Source of the DNA: Gluconacetobacter takamatsuzukensis
Lineage (GTDB): Bacteria > Pseudomonadota > Alphaproteobacteria > Acetobacterales > Acetobacteraceae
Assembly (NCBI RefSeq): GCF_014174275.1
Contig: NZ_JABEQK010000009.1
Span: forward strand, 62,001-126,000
Direction: 5' to 3'
Length of the DNA: 64,000 bases
The notes under the pieces: model-generated
Seen by the model: the letters and a program-made list of their open reading frames with translations, nothing else
The model's database searches: none
Told to the model about the DNA's origin: nothing
Position numbers and translations under genes: made by a program
Part shown: one piece after another, positions 50,478-57,863 of the stretch
Numbering within the stretch: the first letter of the stretch is position 1
How the letters are laid out: each line of letters begins with the position of its first letter

Positions 50478-51140
50478 ATGAAAATCGGCATTATCGGCGC
50501 CGGCCATATCGGCGGCACCCTGACCCGGCGCCTGACGGGGCTGGGCCATACCGTCCTGGTGGCCAATTCCCGAAGCCCCGAGACCTTGGCCGACCTCGCG
50601 GCAGAAACCGGGGCCACGGCCGTCACGCCGCACGAGGCGGTGAAGGATGTCGACCTGATCGTGCTGACAATCCCGGAGAAGAACGTCCCCCATTTGCCCC
50701 ACGGCCTGTTCGCGGACGTGCCGCCCGCATTGCCGGTCGTCGATACCGGCAATTACTATCCCCAGCAGCGGGACGGCCGGATCGCGGCGATCGAGGACGG
50801 AACGCCGGAAAGCCGCTGGGTCGGGCAGACGATCGGCCACCCGGTCATCAAGGCCTTCAACACTATCTACTCCCTCCACCTGCTGGAAAACGGCAAGCCA
50901 CAGGGAACGCACGGCCGCATCGCCCTGCCCGTCGCGGGCGACGACCCCACGGCCAAGGCCATCGTGCTGGACCTGGTGAACGATCTCGGCTTCGACCCGG
51001 TCGATGCCGGCAGGCTGGACGAATCCTGGCGCCAGCAGCCCGGCACGCCGGTCTACGCCGCCGACCTGGACATTGCCGGCGTGAAAAAAGCCCTGGCCGA
51101 GGCCCGGCCCGAACGCACCGCCCAATGGAAGGCCGCATGA
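50478..51140 (+). CDS. NADP-dependent F420-reductase-like oxidoreductase
   Basis: A 220-residue Rossmann protein of the NADP oxidoreductase/coenzyme-F420 group. MKIGIIGAGHIGGTLTRRL carries G-x-G-x-x-G at 7-12; VLVANSRSPETLADLA has an Asn-Ser-Arg pair suited to NADP. The middle NYYPQQRDGRIAAIEDGTPES and VGQTIGHPVIKAFNTIYS match proteins annotated as NADPH-dependent F420 reductases in bacteria that lack F420, so the real substrate is unknown. Its end overlaps the next gene by 4 bases (ATGA). Confidence 0.85.
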   Translation: MKIGIIGAGHIGGTLTRRLTGLGHTVLVANSRSPETLADLAAETGATAVTPHEAVKDVDLIVLTIPEKNVPHLPHGLFADVPPALPVVDTGNYYPQQRDGRIAAIEDGTPESRWVGQTIGHPVIKAFNTIYSLHLLENGKPQGTHGRIALPVAGDDPTAKAIVLDLVNDLGFDPVDAGRLDESWRQQPGTPVYAADLDIAGVKKALAEARPERTAQWKAA

Positions 51141-51565
51141 CGCTGACACCCGAGCCGATCCGCCTGACCGGGACGATCGCCAGCTACCATGCCCATGTCT
51201 ATTTCGAAGGCCCGGACCAGCGCGCGGCCGCCGAACGCCTGCGCACCGCCATCGCCGAGCGCTTCGTCGTGCGCCTCGGCCGCTGGCACGAGGCACCGGT
51301 GGGGCCGCATACGCTGCCCATGTATCAGGTCGCCTTCGAGACCACCCTGTTCGCGACGCTGGTACCCTGGCTGATGCTCAATCATCAGGACCTGAGCATC
51401 CTGATCCACCCGAACACCCGCTTCCCCCGCCGCGACCACCTGCGCGACGGTGCATGGCTCGGCCCCCGCCGCGCATTGCTGGTCGAACGCCTGCCGGAGG
51501 ACGCACCGGAGGCCGACGGAGCCGGGGTTGCGAATACCCAACCGGCCCGGCCCCTGCCGGTCTGA
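51137..51565 (+). CDS. DOPA 4,5-dioxygenase-family protein
   Basis: A 142-residue protein of the DOPA 4,5-dioxygenase family (small ferredoxin-like barrel aromatic ring-cleaving type). Histidine-rich motifs: SYHAHVYFEGPDQ with H-x-H, LGRWHEAPVGPHTLPMYQVAF and MLNHQDLSILIHPNT. These His clusters match the metal site of the family. In bacteria the physiological substrate is not known; ring-cleavage of catechols is inferred. Translationally coupled to the NADP oxidoreductase before it. Confidence 0.88.
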   Translation: MTLTPEPIRLTGTIASYHAHVYFEGPDQRAAAERLRTAIAERFVVRLGRWHEAPVGPHTLPMYQVAFETTLFATLVPWLMLNHQDLSILIHPNTRFPRRDHLRDGAWLGPRRALLVERLPEDAPEADGAGVANTQPARPLPV

Positions 51566-51596
51566 GAACCATCCTGCCGACGGAAGCCGGACTCCC

Positions 51597-52949
51597 CTAC
51601 CCGGCCAGTTCCTCGAGAAGCGCTTCGGCATGAAGCAGCAACCGGTCCGCATCCCCGGTGGTGAACACCAGGGGCGGACGGATCTTGAGGATATTGGCGT
51701 GCACACCCGTCGCGGAAATCAGGACATGCCGGTCCCTCAGGCCATTGACGATCCGCGCCGCCAACGCGCCGTCCGGCTCCCGACTCACCGGGTCCGTCAC
51801 CATCTCCACCCCGACATACAGGCCAACACCGCGAATATCGCCGATGACCGGAAAGCGCCCCTGCAATCGCGCAAAACCGGCACGGATATAATCGCCGACC
51901 CGGTCCGCGTTCTCCGGCAGCTTTTCCTCCCGCAGGATGTCGAGCGTGGCCTGCGCGGCCGCGATCGCTACCGCATTACCGCCGAACGTATTGAAATAGC
52001 GTATATCCCGCCCAAAGCCGGCAACGATGTCCGAACGGACGACCAGCGCCGCGACGGGGAAGCCGTTGCCCATCGGCTTGCCCATCGTCACCATGTCGGG
52101 GTCGACGCCATGGCGGCGATATCCCCAGAAGGCGCGACCGGTGCGCCCGAATCCGGCCTGCACCTCATCGGCGATAAAGACCCCGCCACGCCTGCGGACA
52201 AGGTCCGCCACAGGCGCGAGCAGATCGGCCGGCGCGTCGTAAATCCCGTCCGATGAGAAGATGGAATCGCAGATAAACGCGGCCAGCCCGTTGCCATGCC
52301 GCTCCAGATCATCGATCTGCCGTTCCACCTGTTCGAGAAACCACGGAACCATCGTGTCGCGCGGAATCCGATAGGAATCGGGCGTGGGAACCTGCCTCAC
52401 CCACTGGCCCAGCGGCGAACGACGCCCCAGCGAAGGCGAGAGTCCCGCCGTGAGGAACGAATTCCCGTGATACGCCTCGGAGGTGATAATGACCCCGTTC
52501 CTGCCGGTCCGATGCTGCGCGATACGCAGCGCCAGATCATTGGCCTCCGACCCGGTACAGGTGAACATGATATGGCCGTCAGCGGCCAGTTGGCCGCCGA
52601 AGCCGGGCAGAATCGCCTCGGCATAGCGCAGGATGGGCTCCTGCACGTAGCGCGTATGCGTACACAGCCGCGCGGCCTGCGCCGCAATCGCCTCCACGAC
52701 CCGCGGATGTGCATGCCCCACCCCGACGACATTGTTGTAGGCGTCGAGATATTCCTCGCCATTCTGGTCATACAGAAACACGCCGCTGCCGCGTTCGATA
52801 CGCAACGGATTTTCATAGAATAGCCGATAGGCCGGGCCGAGCAACCGCATCCGCCGCGCGATCATGTCGCCCGTCTCGCCATCGCGTTCCGCCACCCGGC
52901 TGGGATCGAAGGCATTGACCATCGTCGCGTGCTGCCTCGCGGACGTCAT
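51597..52949 (-). CDS. class III aminotransferase (aspartate aminotransferase family, AGXT2/omega type)
   Basis: A 450-residue PLP enzyme. Motifs in order: YLDAYNNVVGVGHAHPRVVEA, FTCTGSEANDLALRIAQ for phosphate binding, SEAYHGNS, FICDSIFSSDGIYDAPADLL, FIADEVQAGFGRTGRAFWG with the PLP-binding Asp, and Schiff-base Lys291 in MVTMGKPMGNGFPVA. Amino donor and acceptor unknown; taurine:pyruvate and beta-alanine enzymes are in the same class, so a link to aminosulfonates is possible but not shown. ATG 52949 has GGGGGG close by; GTG 52955 is an alternative. Confidence 0.92.
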   Translation of the reverse strand: MTSARQHATMVNAFDPSRVAERDGETGDMIARRMRLLGPAYRLFYENPLRIERGSGVFLYDQNGEEYLDAYNNVVGVGHAHPRVVEAIAAQAARLCTHTRYVQEPILRYAEAILPGFGGQLAADGHIMFTCTGSEANDLALRIAQHRTGRNGVIITSEAYHGNSFLTAGLSPSLGRRSPLGQWVRQVPTPDSYRIPRDTMVPWFLEQVERQIDDLERHGNGLAAFICDSIFSSDGIYDAPADLLAPVADLVRRRGGVFIADEVQAGFGRTGRAFWGYRRHGVDPDMVTMGKPMGNGFPVAALVVRSDIVAGFGRDIRYFNTFGGNAVAIAAAQATLDILREEKLPENADRVGDYIRAGFARLQGRFPVIGDIRGVGLYVGVEMVTDPVSREPDGALAARIVNGLRDRHVLISATGVHANILKIRPPLVFTTGDADRLLLHAEALLEELAG

Positions 52950-53021
52950 GTTCACCCCCCAGAACGACGAAAGTCGCCTTGCGGTGGCTTTCTCGTATCC
53001 GACTGATTTTCAACGAAAATC

Positions 53022-53063
53022 TGGAGCGGGCGATAGGATTCGAACCCACGACCCCAACCTTGG
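53022..53063 (-). other. 3' fragment of tRNA-Gly(GCC): integration (att) site
   Basis: Read on the minus strand the 42 bases equal the end of a tRNA-Gly(GCC): CCAAGGTTGGGGTCG, the T arm GTGGGTTCGAATCC, and TATCGCCCGCTCCA with the encoded CCA. Identity stops at the anticodon arm; the bases to the right (AAAAATTGGCGG on the plus strand) do not continue as a tRNA. This is the usual direct-repeat scar of a tRNA-targeted island. The gap 52950-53257 otherwise holds only this fragment and the integrase promoter region. Confidence 0.8.
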
Positions 53064-53185
53064 AAAAATTGGCGGAACCCTACGCCGGGGTTCGCCTGAC
53101 TCCCATATTTTACTATAAAACAATATGTTATGCGAAACCTCCCGCTCTGTAGTGCGCCCGGATTTGCTCCGGTTTTCAACCATCC

Positions 53186-53231
53186 GCTTACAAAATGCTT
53201 ACATTCCGTCGCTGACCTCGACAACGTAAGC
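53186..53231. repeat. repeated GCTTACA motifs ahead of the integrase gene
   Basis: GCTTACA occurs at 53186-53192 and 53197-53203 and the inverse GTAAGC at 53226-53231, all between the att fragment and the integrase start. Spacing of 11 bases between the direct copies (one helical turn) fits integrase arm sites or an excisionase/autoregulator site. Pattern only. Confidence 0.3.
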
Positions 53232-53257
53232 AGGAAGCGCGGTGACGGGGAAGCGCC

Positions 53258-54730
53258 ATGGCGAAATTGACAAAACGGGCTGTCGACGCCCTGAAGGCTC
53301 CAAAGAAAGGGCAAGCGTTCCTTTGGGACAGCGGGTTGCGAGGATTCGGTGTCAGAATCATTCCCTCTGGCCTGAAGACCTTCATCTTGCAATATCGCAA
53401 TGCCGACGATCGCAGCCGACGCATTGGGCTCGGTCGATTCGGAGCCATCACCGTCGAAGAAGCCCGCGATCTTGCGAAGATCAAGCTGGGCCTGCTCGCT
53501 CACGGAAAAGACCCGGCAGAGGAGGTCGAGGCGCGCAAGCAAATCACGATCGCCGCCCTTTGCGATTGGTATCTACAAGAAGCCACGGTCGGGCGGATCA
53601 CCGGTCGCCGACATCGACCGATCAAAGCATCGACGCTCGCGATGGACAAGAGCCGAATCGAGACACACATCAAACCACTCCTTGGCAAGCGGCTAGTACA
53701 CTCGGTTAAAGTGGTCGATATAGAGGGAATGCAGGCCGACATCGTGGCCGGAAAAACGGCCCAACCCCGCAGCACCAAGCGAGGCGGCGCCACGACCGGC
53801 GGGCCAGGTGTCGCCTCCCGAGCACTTTCCACTCTCCAAAGTATTCTCGGTCACGCTGCGCGCCTTGATAAGATCGCCGCTCACCCCTGTCAGGGCGCAC
53901 GCAGGCTTGCGGGGAATAAGAAGCAGCGGAGGCTGAGCATTGCTGAGATCGAGAAGCTCGGCAGCGCCATGGCTTACGCGCAGCATGGTGGGGAAAGCCC
54001 GATTGCGCTGGCAATCGTACGCTTCCTGCTGCTGACCGGCTTCCGAATTTCCGAAGCGCAAGGGATGCGGCGCGCATGGGTTCGTCCCGAGGGCGGCCAT
54101 ATCGATTTCGCCGACACCAAGAGCGGCGCCCAGATTCGAGCCATCGGACCGGCCGCAATGCAGGTTCTTCAGAACCAGCCAATCCGCAAGGAGTCTCCAT
54201 ATGTCTTTCCGTCCGATATCAGTGAAGGACATTATACAGCGGCGAAAGCCTGCCTTGAGAGACTCTGCGCTTCGGTGGGCATCGAAGGTGTCACACCACA
54301 TACGCTACGGCACACCTTCGGCAGCGTCGCGGGTGATCTTGGTTTCTCCGAACTGACGATCAGGGCGCTTCTCGGCCATGCCGCGCAGAGTGTAACCCAA
54401 GGTTATGTGCATATCGACGAAGCCTTGAAGCTCGCCGTCAGCCGCACCTACGACAAGATCGCGTTTCTGCTGAATGAAAAGGACAAGGCGGGCCGGGCTG
54501 AAGGGGCTGGCAGCGTGACGGTATCGGCGGGATACAAAGACCACTTGCTGCCAAAATGCCTCGTCAACCTATTGCAGTTATTGCAGTTGTACCTTCCAGA
54601 TAGCCCGCCTGCATGGTCGCGCTGTACGCGGAGAACGCTATCGGGCTGGCGTTCCTCATGGCCATTGGAAAACCACGACTTGCATCGCCGGCTTGCGCCT
54701 CACGGGTATGACTGCACCCTTCGTGCATGA
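53258..54730 (+). CDS. tyrosine-type site-specific integrase (P4/DUF4102 class)
   Basis: Integrase of 490 residues. N-terminal DUF4102 arm-binding domain KLTKRAVDALKAPKKGQAFL and WDSGLRGFGVRI. Catalytic residues: Arg263 in LTGFRISEAQG, Lys288 in DTKSGAQIR, His348 and Arg351 in PHTLRHTFGS, His374 in LLGHAAQSVT and nucleophile Tyr383 in QGYVHIDEAL. The domain ends near 410; the last 65 to 75 residues are atypical and lie antisense to a broken RND pump gene, so a fusion to downstream sequence is likely. Directly beside the tRNA-Gly fragment, it is the recombinase of this island. Confidence 0.93.
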   Translation: MAKLTKRAVDALKAPKKGQAFLWDSGLRGFGVRIIPSGLKTFILQYRNADDRSRRIGLGRFGAITVEEARDLAKIKLGLLAHGKDPAEEVEARKQITIAALCDWYLQEATVGRITGRRHRPIKASTLAMDKSRIETHIKPLLGKRLVHSVKVVDIEGMQADIVAGKTAQPRSTKRGGATTGGPGVASRALSTLQSILGHAARLDKIAAHPCQGARRLAGNKKQRRLSIAEIEKLGSAMAYAQHGGESPIALAIVRFLLLTGFRISEAQGMRRAWVRPEGGHIDFADTKSGAQIRAIGPAAMQVLQNQPIRKESPYVFPSDISEGHYTAAKACLERLCASVGIEGVTPHTLRHTFGSVAGDLGFSELTIRALLGHAAQSVTQGYVHIDEALKLAVSRTYDKIAFLLNEKDKAGRAEGAGSVTVSAGYKDHLLPKCLVNLLQLLQLYLPDSPPAWSRCTRRTLSGWRSSWPLENHDLHRRLAPHGYDCTLRA

Positions 54731-54881
54731 AGGGCGCCACCAGTCGGGCCATCGTTTCGGGCGAGGCCCGGGCGCTGGAAGCGAAGACCGAGATCACCGG
54801 CAGGCTGACATCGGGCAGGTCGGAGACCGGCGGCAACATGGCCGTGACGGGCCGGCGCACAAAAAGAGCGACCAGCTTCAC
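54720..54881 (-). pseudogene. remnant of an RND efflux pump gene
   Basis: The minus frame from ATG 54881 reads MKLVALFVRRPVTAMLPPVS then DLPDVSLPVISVFASSARAS and PETMARLVAPF, the start of an AcrB/MdtB-type inner-membrane pump (FxxRPVxTxL, LPxVxxPxIxV, GASPETMA). Around 15 residues of the first transmembrane helix are missing and similarity stops after PF. The rest of the roughly 1000-codon gene is absent. It overlaps the 3' end of the integrase gene. The 91 bases between it and the next gene show nothing further. Confidence 0.65.
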
Positions 54882-54972
54882 TCCGAAATCAGCCCGGGCC
54901 CATCACGCGGGCCTTATTCAGCAAGACGCTCGGGATGACGGCTTTCCAGCCCGGCGAAGGACTGTCACCGTT

Positions 54973-55494
54973 TCAGGCGCACTGTTCGCCGGACGGCAGG
55001 AGCGTGATGGCGGCGCTGCGGATCGTCAGTCCCCGCTCCATCGAGAGCTGGCGCAAGAAGGCCGCGACCTCGGGCAAGTCACAACGGGTTTTGCGGCCCG
55101 TCCCCGCTTCCAGGAACATCACCAGCGGCGGCTCGTCGTCTGCCATGCCCCGCGTGTCCGATGCGATACTGTAGCGCCACACCCGGTCGAGACCACCTTT
55201 GCGGACCAGGACGCCGCGATCGGTCATGATGTTGAGATTGCGTTGAAGCGAACCGCAACTGGGCGCGTTGCCGCCGGTCATTTCAGTTATCGTCTTCCAG
55301 ATCTCGATCGCCGACGCCTCGTCCCCCGCGCGCAGAAGGCCATGCAGCAGGACGTCACGCAGATCCGTCATCTTGATCCCCGCCTGGGCACAACGGGCAC
55401 GCAGGCCGTGGACTGCCTGGCGATCCGCACGATAGCGGGCGGGAATGGCGTGAAGCGTCGGCGGAGACCGGCGGCGTTCGGACAGGACATTCAT
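54973..55494 (-). CDS. divergent Fur-like winged-helix protein
   Basis: A 173-residue protein. Residues about 43-110 read like the Fur/Zur winged helix: TDLRDVLLHGLLRAGDEASAIEIW, then NAPSCGSLQRNLNIMTDRGVLVRKGGLDRVWRYSI. The usual His/Cys metal ligands (HHHDH and CxxC) are missing, so metal sensing as in Fur is doubtful. It is the last gene of the PepSY-exbB-exbD-tonB run (37 bases after tonB) in an iron-uptake island, which supports a regulatory role in iron response. Family assignment is tentative. Confidence 0.5.
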   Translation of the reverse strand: MNVLSERRRSPPTLHAIPARYRADRQAVHGLRARCAQAGIKMTDLRDVLLHGLLRAGDEASAIEIWKTITEMTGGNAPSCGSLQRNLNIMTDRGVLVRKGGLDRVWRYSIASDTRGMADDEPPLVMFLEAGTGRKTRCDLPEVAAFLRQLSMERGLTIRSAAITLLPSGEQCA

Positions 55495-55531
55495 GGCAAC
55501 TCTCCTCGGACGGCATGACCGGCAACCGATG

Positions 55532-56404
55532 TCAGGTCCGGTCCTTGTTGAGGTAAAACTCGACGGGCACGGTGAGGGTAACGGGGTCGCCCTTTACGTC
55601 ATCGGGGGGGGACGGAAGGGGATCGGCGCGTTTCGGTAGCGCCACAGCTTCCTGGTCCAGCAGTTCGTGGCCGGAACTGCTTTCCAGCCGCACCGACAGC
55701 ACATGACCTTTGCGGTCCATGGAGAAGGTGACAGTGGGCACGCCTTCCTGATGGTCTTCCTGCGCCTCCGCCGGATACCGTTTGAACTGCTCCAGCCGCG
55801 CCAGCAGCGCGCCCTGCCAGGTCACGGGATCATGCGAGGCATGGGTAGAGGACGCACCCGGCGCCGGGGCCGCCTGCGTGGGTGCCGGAGGGACATCGGA
55901 GGATGGCGGGGCCGTGGTTTCGGTCGCCGGCGGCAGCTTGTCCGGCGCCTTCACCTTCTGGTTCGGGACGGGCTTGACCTTCTTCTTCAGCAATTTAGGC
56001 TTTTCGGGTTTGGGCACCGGAACTGGGGGATTGGGCGCGGGCGACGGCGGGGCCGTCAGCTTGGGCGGCGGATCGGGCTGCGGGATCACCTGCGAGAGCG
56101 TTTGCTGTGGGCCGATAGCGGCATCGGTCGGCGGTGTCGGAGTGGAGATCGGCTCGGGCGCCAGATCGACCGCAATCGCGGCCGGGGGGGATTCCGGCGT
56201 GGGCATGACCGGCGGCGGCAAGCGCATGATCCACCAGACCGCGCCGGCAGTCACCGCGAGAACCGTCAGAAACGAGAGCCCCCAGCGGATCGCGTCCTCG
56301 CGCTGTGTCCGGTTCAATTGTGCCTTCTGCCAGTCGGCAAAGGAAAACGGAGCCCCGGCCATCGCTTCGTCTCCCGTCTCCGCAATGTCCGCCATGCCAT
56401 TCAT
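55532..56404 (-). CDS. tonB: TonB-family energy-transducing protein
   Basis: A 290-residue inner-membrane protein spanning the periplasm. One transmembrane helix (WGLSFLTVLAVTAGAVWWIM, about 42-61), a long Pro/Lys-rich stretch from about 65 to 185 (PPPVMPTPESPP, PKPEKPKLLKKKVKPVP), and a C-terminal TonB domain: RLEQFKRYPAEAQEDHQEGV, TVTFSMDRKGHVLSVRLES and the last LTVPVEFYLN. Moves energy from ExbBD to outer-membrane receptors. Its ATG overlaps the exbD stop by 4 bases. Confidence 0.93.
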   Translation of the reverse strand: MNGMADIAETGDEAMAGAPFSFADWQKAQLNRTQREDAIRWGLSFLTVLAVTAGAVWWIMRLPPPVMPTPESPPAAIAVDLAPEPISTPTPPTDAAIGPQQTLSQVIPQPDPPPKLTAPPSPAPNPPVPVPKPEKPKLLKKKVKPVPNQKVKAPDKLPPATETTAPPSSDVPPAPTQAAPAPGASSTHASHDPVTWQGALLARLEQFKRYPAEAQEDHQEGVPTVTFSMDRKGHVLSVRLESSSGHELLDQEAVALPKRADPLPSPPDDVKGDPVTLTVPVEFYLNKDRT

Positions 56405-56895
56405 GGCGTGGCGCCCGGCGCGGGGGACGCTGCGAGAGAACCTGCGGCGGGAACAGACGACATGCCGGCCTCACTGCCCTCTTCCTGACCCTGTAGATTG
56501 ACCAGCGCCACTTTGAGGTATCCGGCGGAGCGAAGCTTATCCATCACGCCCATCAGCGTGCCGTAATCGACACTCTTGTCGGCGCGCAGAAAGATCCGCT
56601 CGTCCTTGTTGTCCTTGGTCGCGGTGGCCAGTGCCGACGGCAGGGCGTCGGCGGTGATATCGTCCTCACCCAGAGCCAGGTTATGATCGGCCTTGACGGT
56701 CAGGAACACCGGATCGTCCGGCCGTGGCGCCGGTTTTTCGGTCGAGGACGGCAGGTCCACCGGCACGTTCACCGTGGTCAGCGGGGCGGTGACCATGAAG
56801 ATCACCAGCAGGACCAGCATCACGTCGATAAACGGCGTGACATTGATCTCGCTCGCCTCATGCGGGCTTTCATCGGCGTGGCGGATGCGGATCAT
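56401..56895 (-). CDS. exbD: ExbD biopolymer transport protein
   Basis: A 164-residue partner of ExbB in the proton-driven TonB motor. SEINVTPFIDVMLVLLVIFMV holds the single helix (about 22-42) with the essential Asp in FIDVMLVLL. Periplasmic domain PLTTVNVPVDLPSSTEKP, then IFLRADKSVDYGTLMGVMDKLRSAGYLKVALV. The Ala/Pro/Ser tail of about 25 residues is longer than usual. Six bases after exbB and overlapping tonB, so tightly coupled. Confidence 0.95.
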   Translation of the reverse strand: MIRIRHADESPHEASEINVTPFIDVMLVLLVIFMVTAPLTTVNVPVDLPSSTEKPAPRPDDPVFLTVKADHNLALGEDDITADALPSALATATKDNKDERIFLRADKSVDYGTLMGVMDKLRSAGYLKVALVNLQGQEEGSEAGMSSVPAAGSLAASPAPGATP

Positions 56896-56901
56896 TGATG
56901 C

Positions 56902-57630
56902 TCACTCCCCGGCCATGCGGGACGCGCCGAGCCGGACCACCTGCCCGCTGGCGGTCAGCGCCTGCATCCGTCCCAGATCGCGCGAGACCAGCCGCATCAC
57001 CAGCGCCGTCAGGTCGGCCACCTGCGCGCGGCAGGCGGCGGACTGACGGGCAAGGTGGTTGTAGATCACCACCGCCGGGATGGCAGCGACCAGACCCAGC
57101 GCGGTGGCCAGCAGGGCCTCGGCGATGCCGGGGGCGACCACCGCCAGGCTGGTGGCCTTGCTCGCCGCGATGCCGGTGAAGGAGGTCATGATGCCCCAGA
57201 CGGTGCCGAACAGGCCGATGAAGGGCGAGGTAGCGCCGATGGTGGCCAGCAGGCCGGTGCCGCCCATCAGGCGGCGGCCCTCGGCGGCCTCCAACCGCTC
57301 CAGATGCAGGACGATACGCTCCTTGAGCCCTTCCCGGTCGTCGGGAATATCGTGCGACTGCCTGCGCTCCGCTTCGGCCGCCATGACCAGACGATGGGCG
57401 ATGCCACCATGCTCGCGGGTCCATTCTTCGCCCAGATCGAGCGTGCCTGCATTCGCCAGAGCACGTTCCGCCCTGTTCAGTTGCAGGCGGATACGGAGCA
57501 GTTCGACCGACTTGGCGATCAGGATCGTCCAGGTCAGCAGCGAGGCCACGGCCAGCAGGGTCATCACGCACCGGACCACCGGCCCGGCATTGAGGAACAT
57601 CTCCCACGGAGAAAACGAAATCGGAGTCAT
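56902..57630 (-). CDS. exbB: ExbB/TolQ/MotA-family proton channel protein
   Basis: A 242-residue inner-membrane protein. First helix [19 protein letters not shown]; then the family hallmark [26 protein letters not shown] (about 130-155, key [14 protein letters not shown]) and [30 protein letters not shown] 57630 follows GGAGG by 6 bases; the frame open to 57798 is not needed. Its start overlaps the stop of the preceding small gene by one base (TGATG). Confidence 0.95.
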   Translation of the reverse strand: MTPISFSPWEMFLNAGPVVRCVMTLLAVASLLTWTILIAKSVELLRIRLQLNRAERALANAGTLDLGEEWTREHGGIAHRLVMAAEAERRQSHDIPDDREGLKERIVLHLERLEAAEGRRLMGGTGLLATIGATSPFIGLFGTVWGIMTSFTGIAASKATSLAVVAPGIAEALLATALGLVAAIPAVVIYNHLARQSAACRAQVADLTALVMRLVSRDLGRMQALTASGQVVRLGASRMAGE

Positions 57631-57863
57631 CAGCCACCTCCAGAGGACGGCGCGAGAAAGGCCCGTGCAAGACACGTGAAGGCCACGATGAGAGGGATGG
57701 ACAGAGCCGCCCAGGACAAGGGAAGCCAGATGCCGCGCTGGCCGAGCAGCGCTGAGAACAGCCCAAACAAGGTGAGCACACCCAGCATGATCGGCCATGG
57801 CCAGACGGCAATGGCGCGGCGAGCGGGCTGAGGCGCAAGCGATTCAGGGGGAAGCAGGCTCAT
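57630..57863 (-). CDS. small two-helix membrane protein between PepSY and exbB
   Basis: A 77-residue protein starting [20 protein letters not shown] with two hydrophobic helices ([17 protein letters not shown] and [20 protein letters not shown]). No family recognised, though short proteins of this kind often accompany PepSY-type iron-reductase genes. Both ends are locked into the operon: ATG 57863 overlaps the PepSY stop by 4 bases and its TGA overlaps the exbB start. Probably an accessory subunit of the iron-handling membrane protein. Confidence 0.75.
   Translation of the reverse strand: MSLLPPESLAPQPARRAIAVWPWPIMLGVLTLFGLFSALLGQRGIWLPLSWAALSIPLIVAFTCLARAFLAPSSGGG

Noticed and set aside
53022-53110. 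Complete tRNA gene
   Set aside because: Only the 3' half matches tRNA-Gly(GCC); the D arm and 5' acceptor strand are missing, so it is an att fragment.
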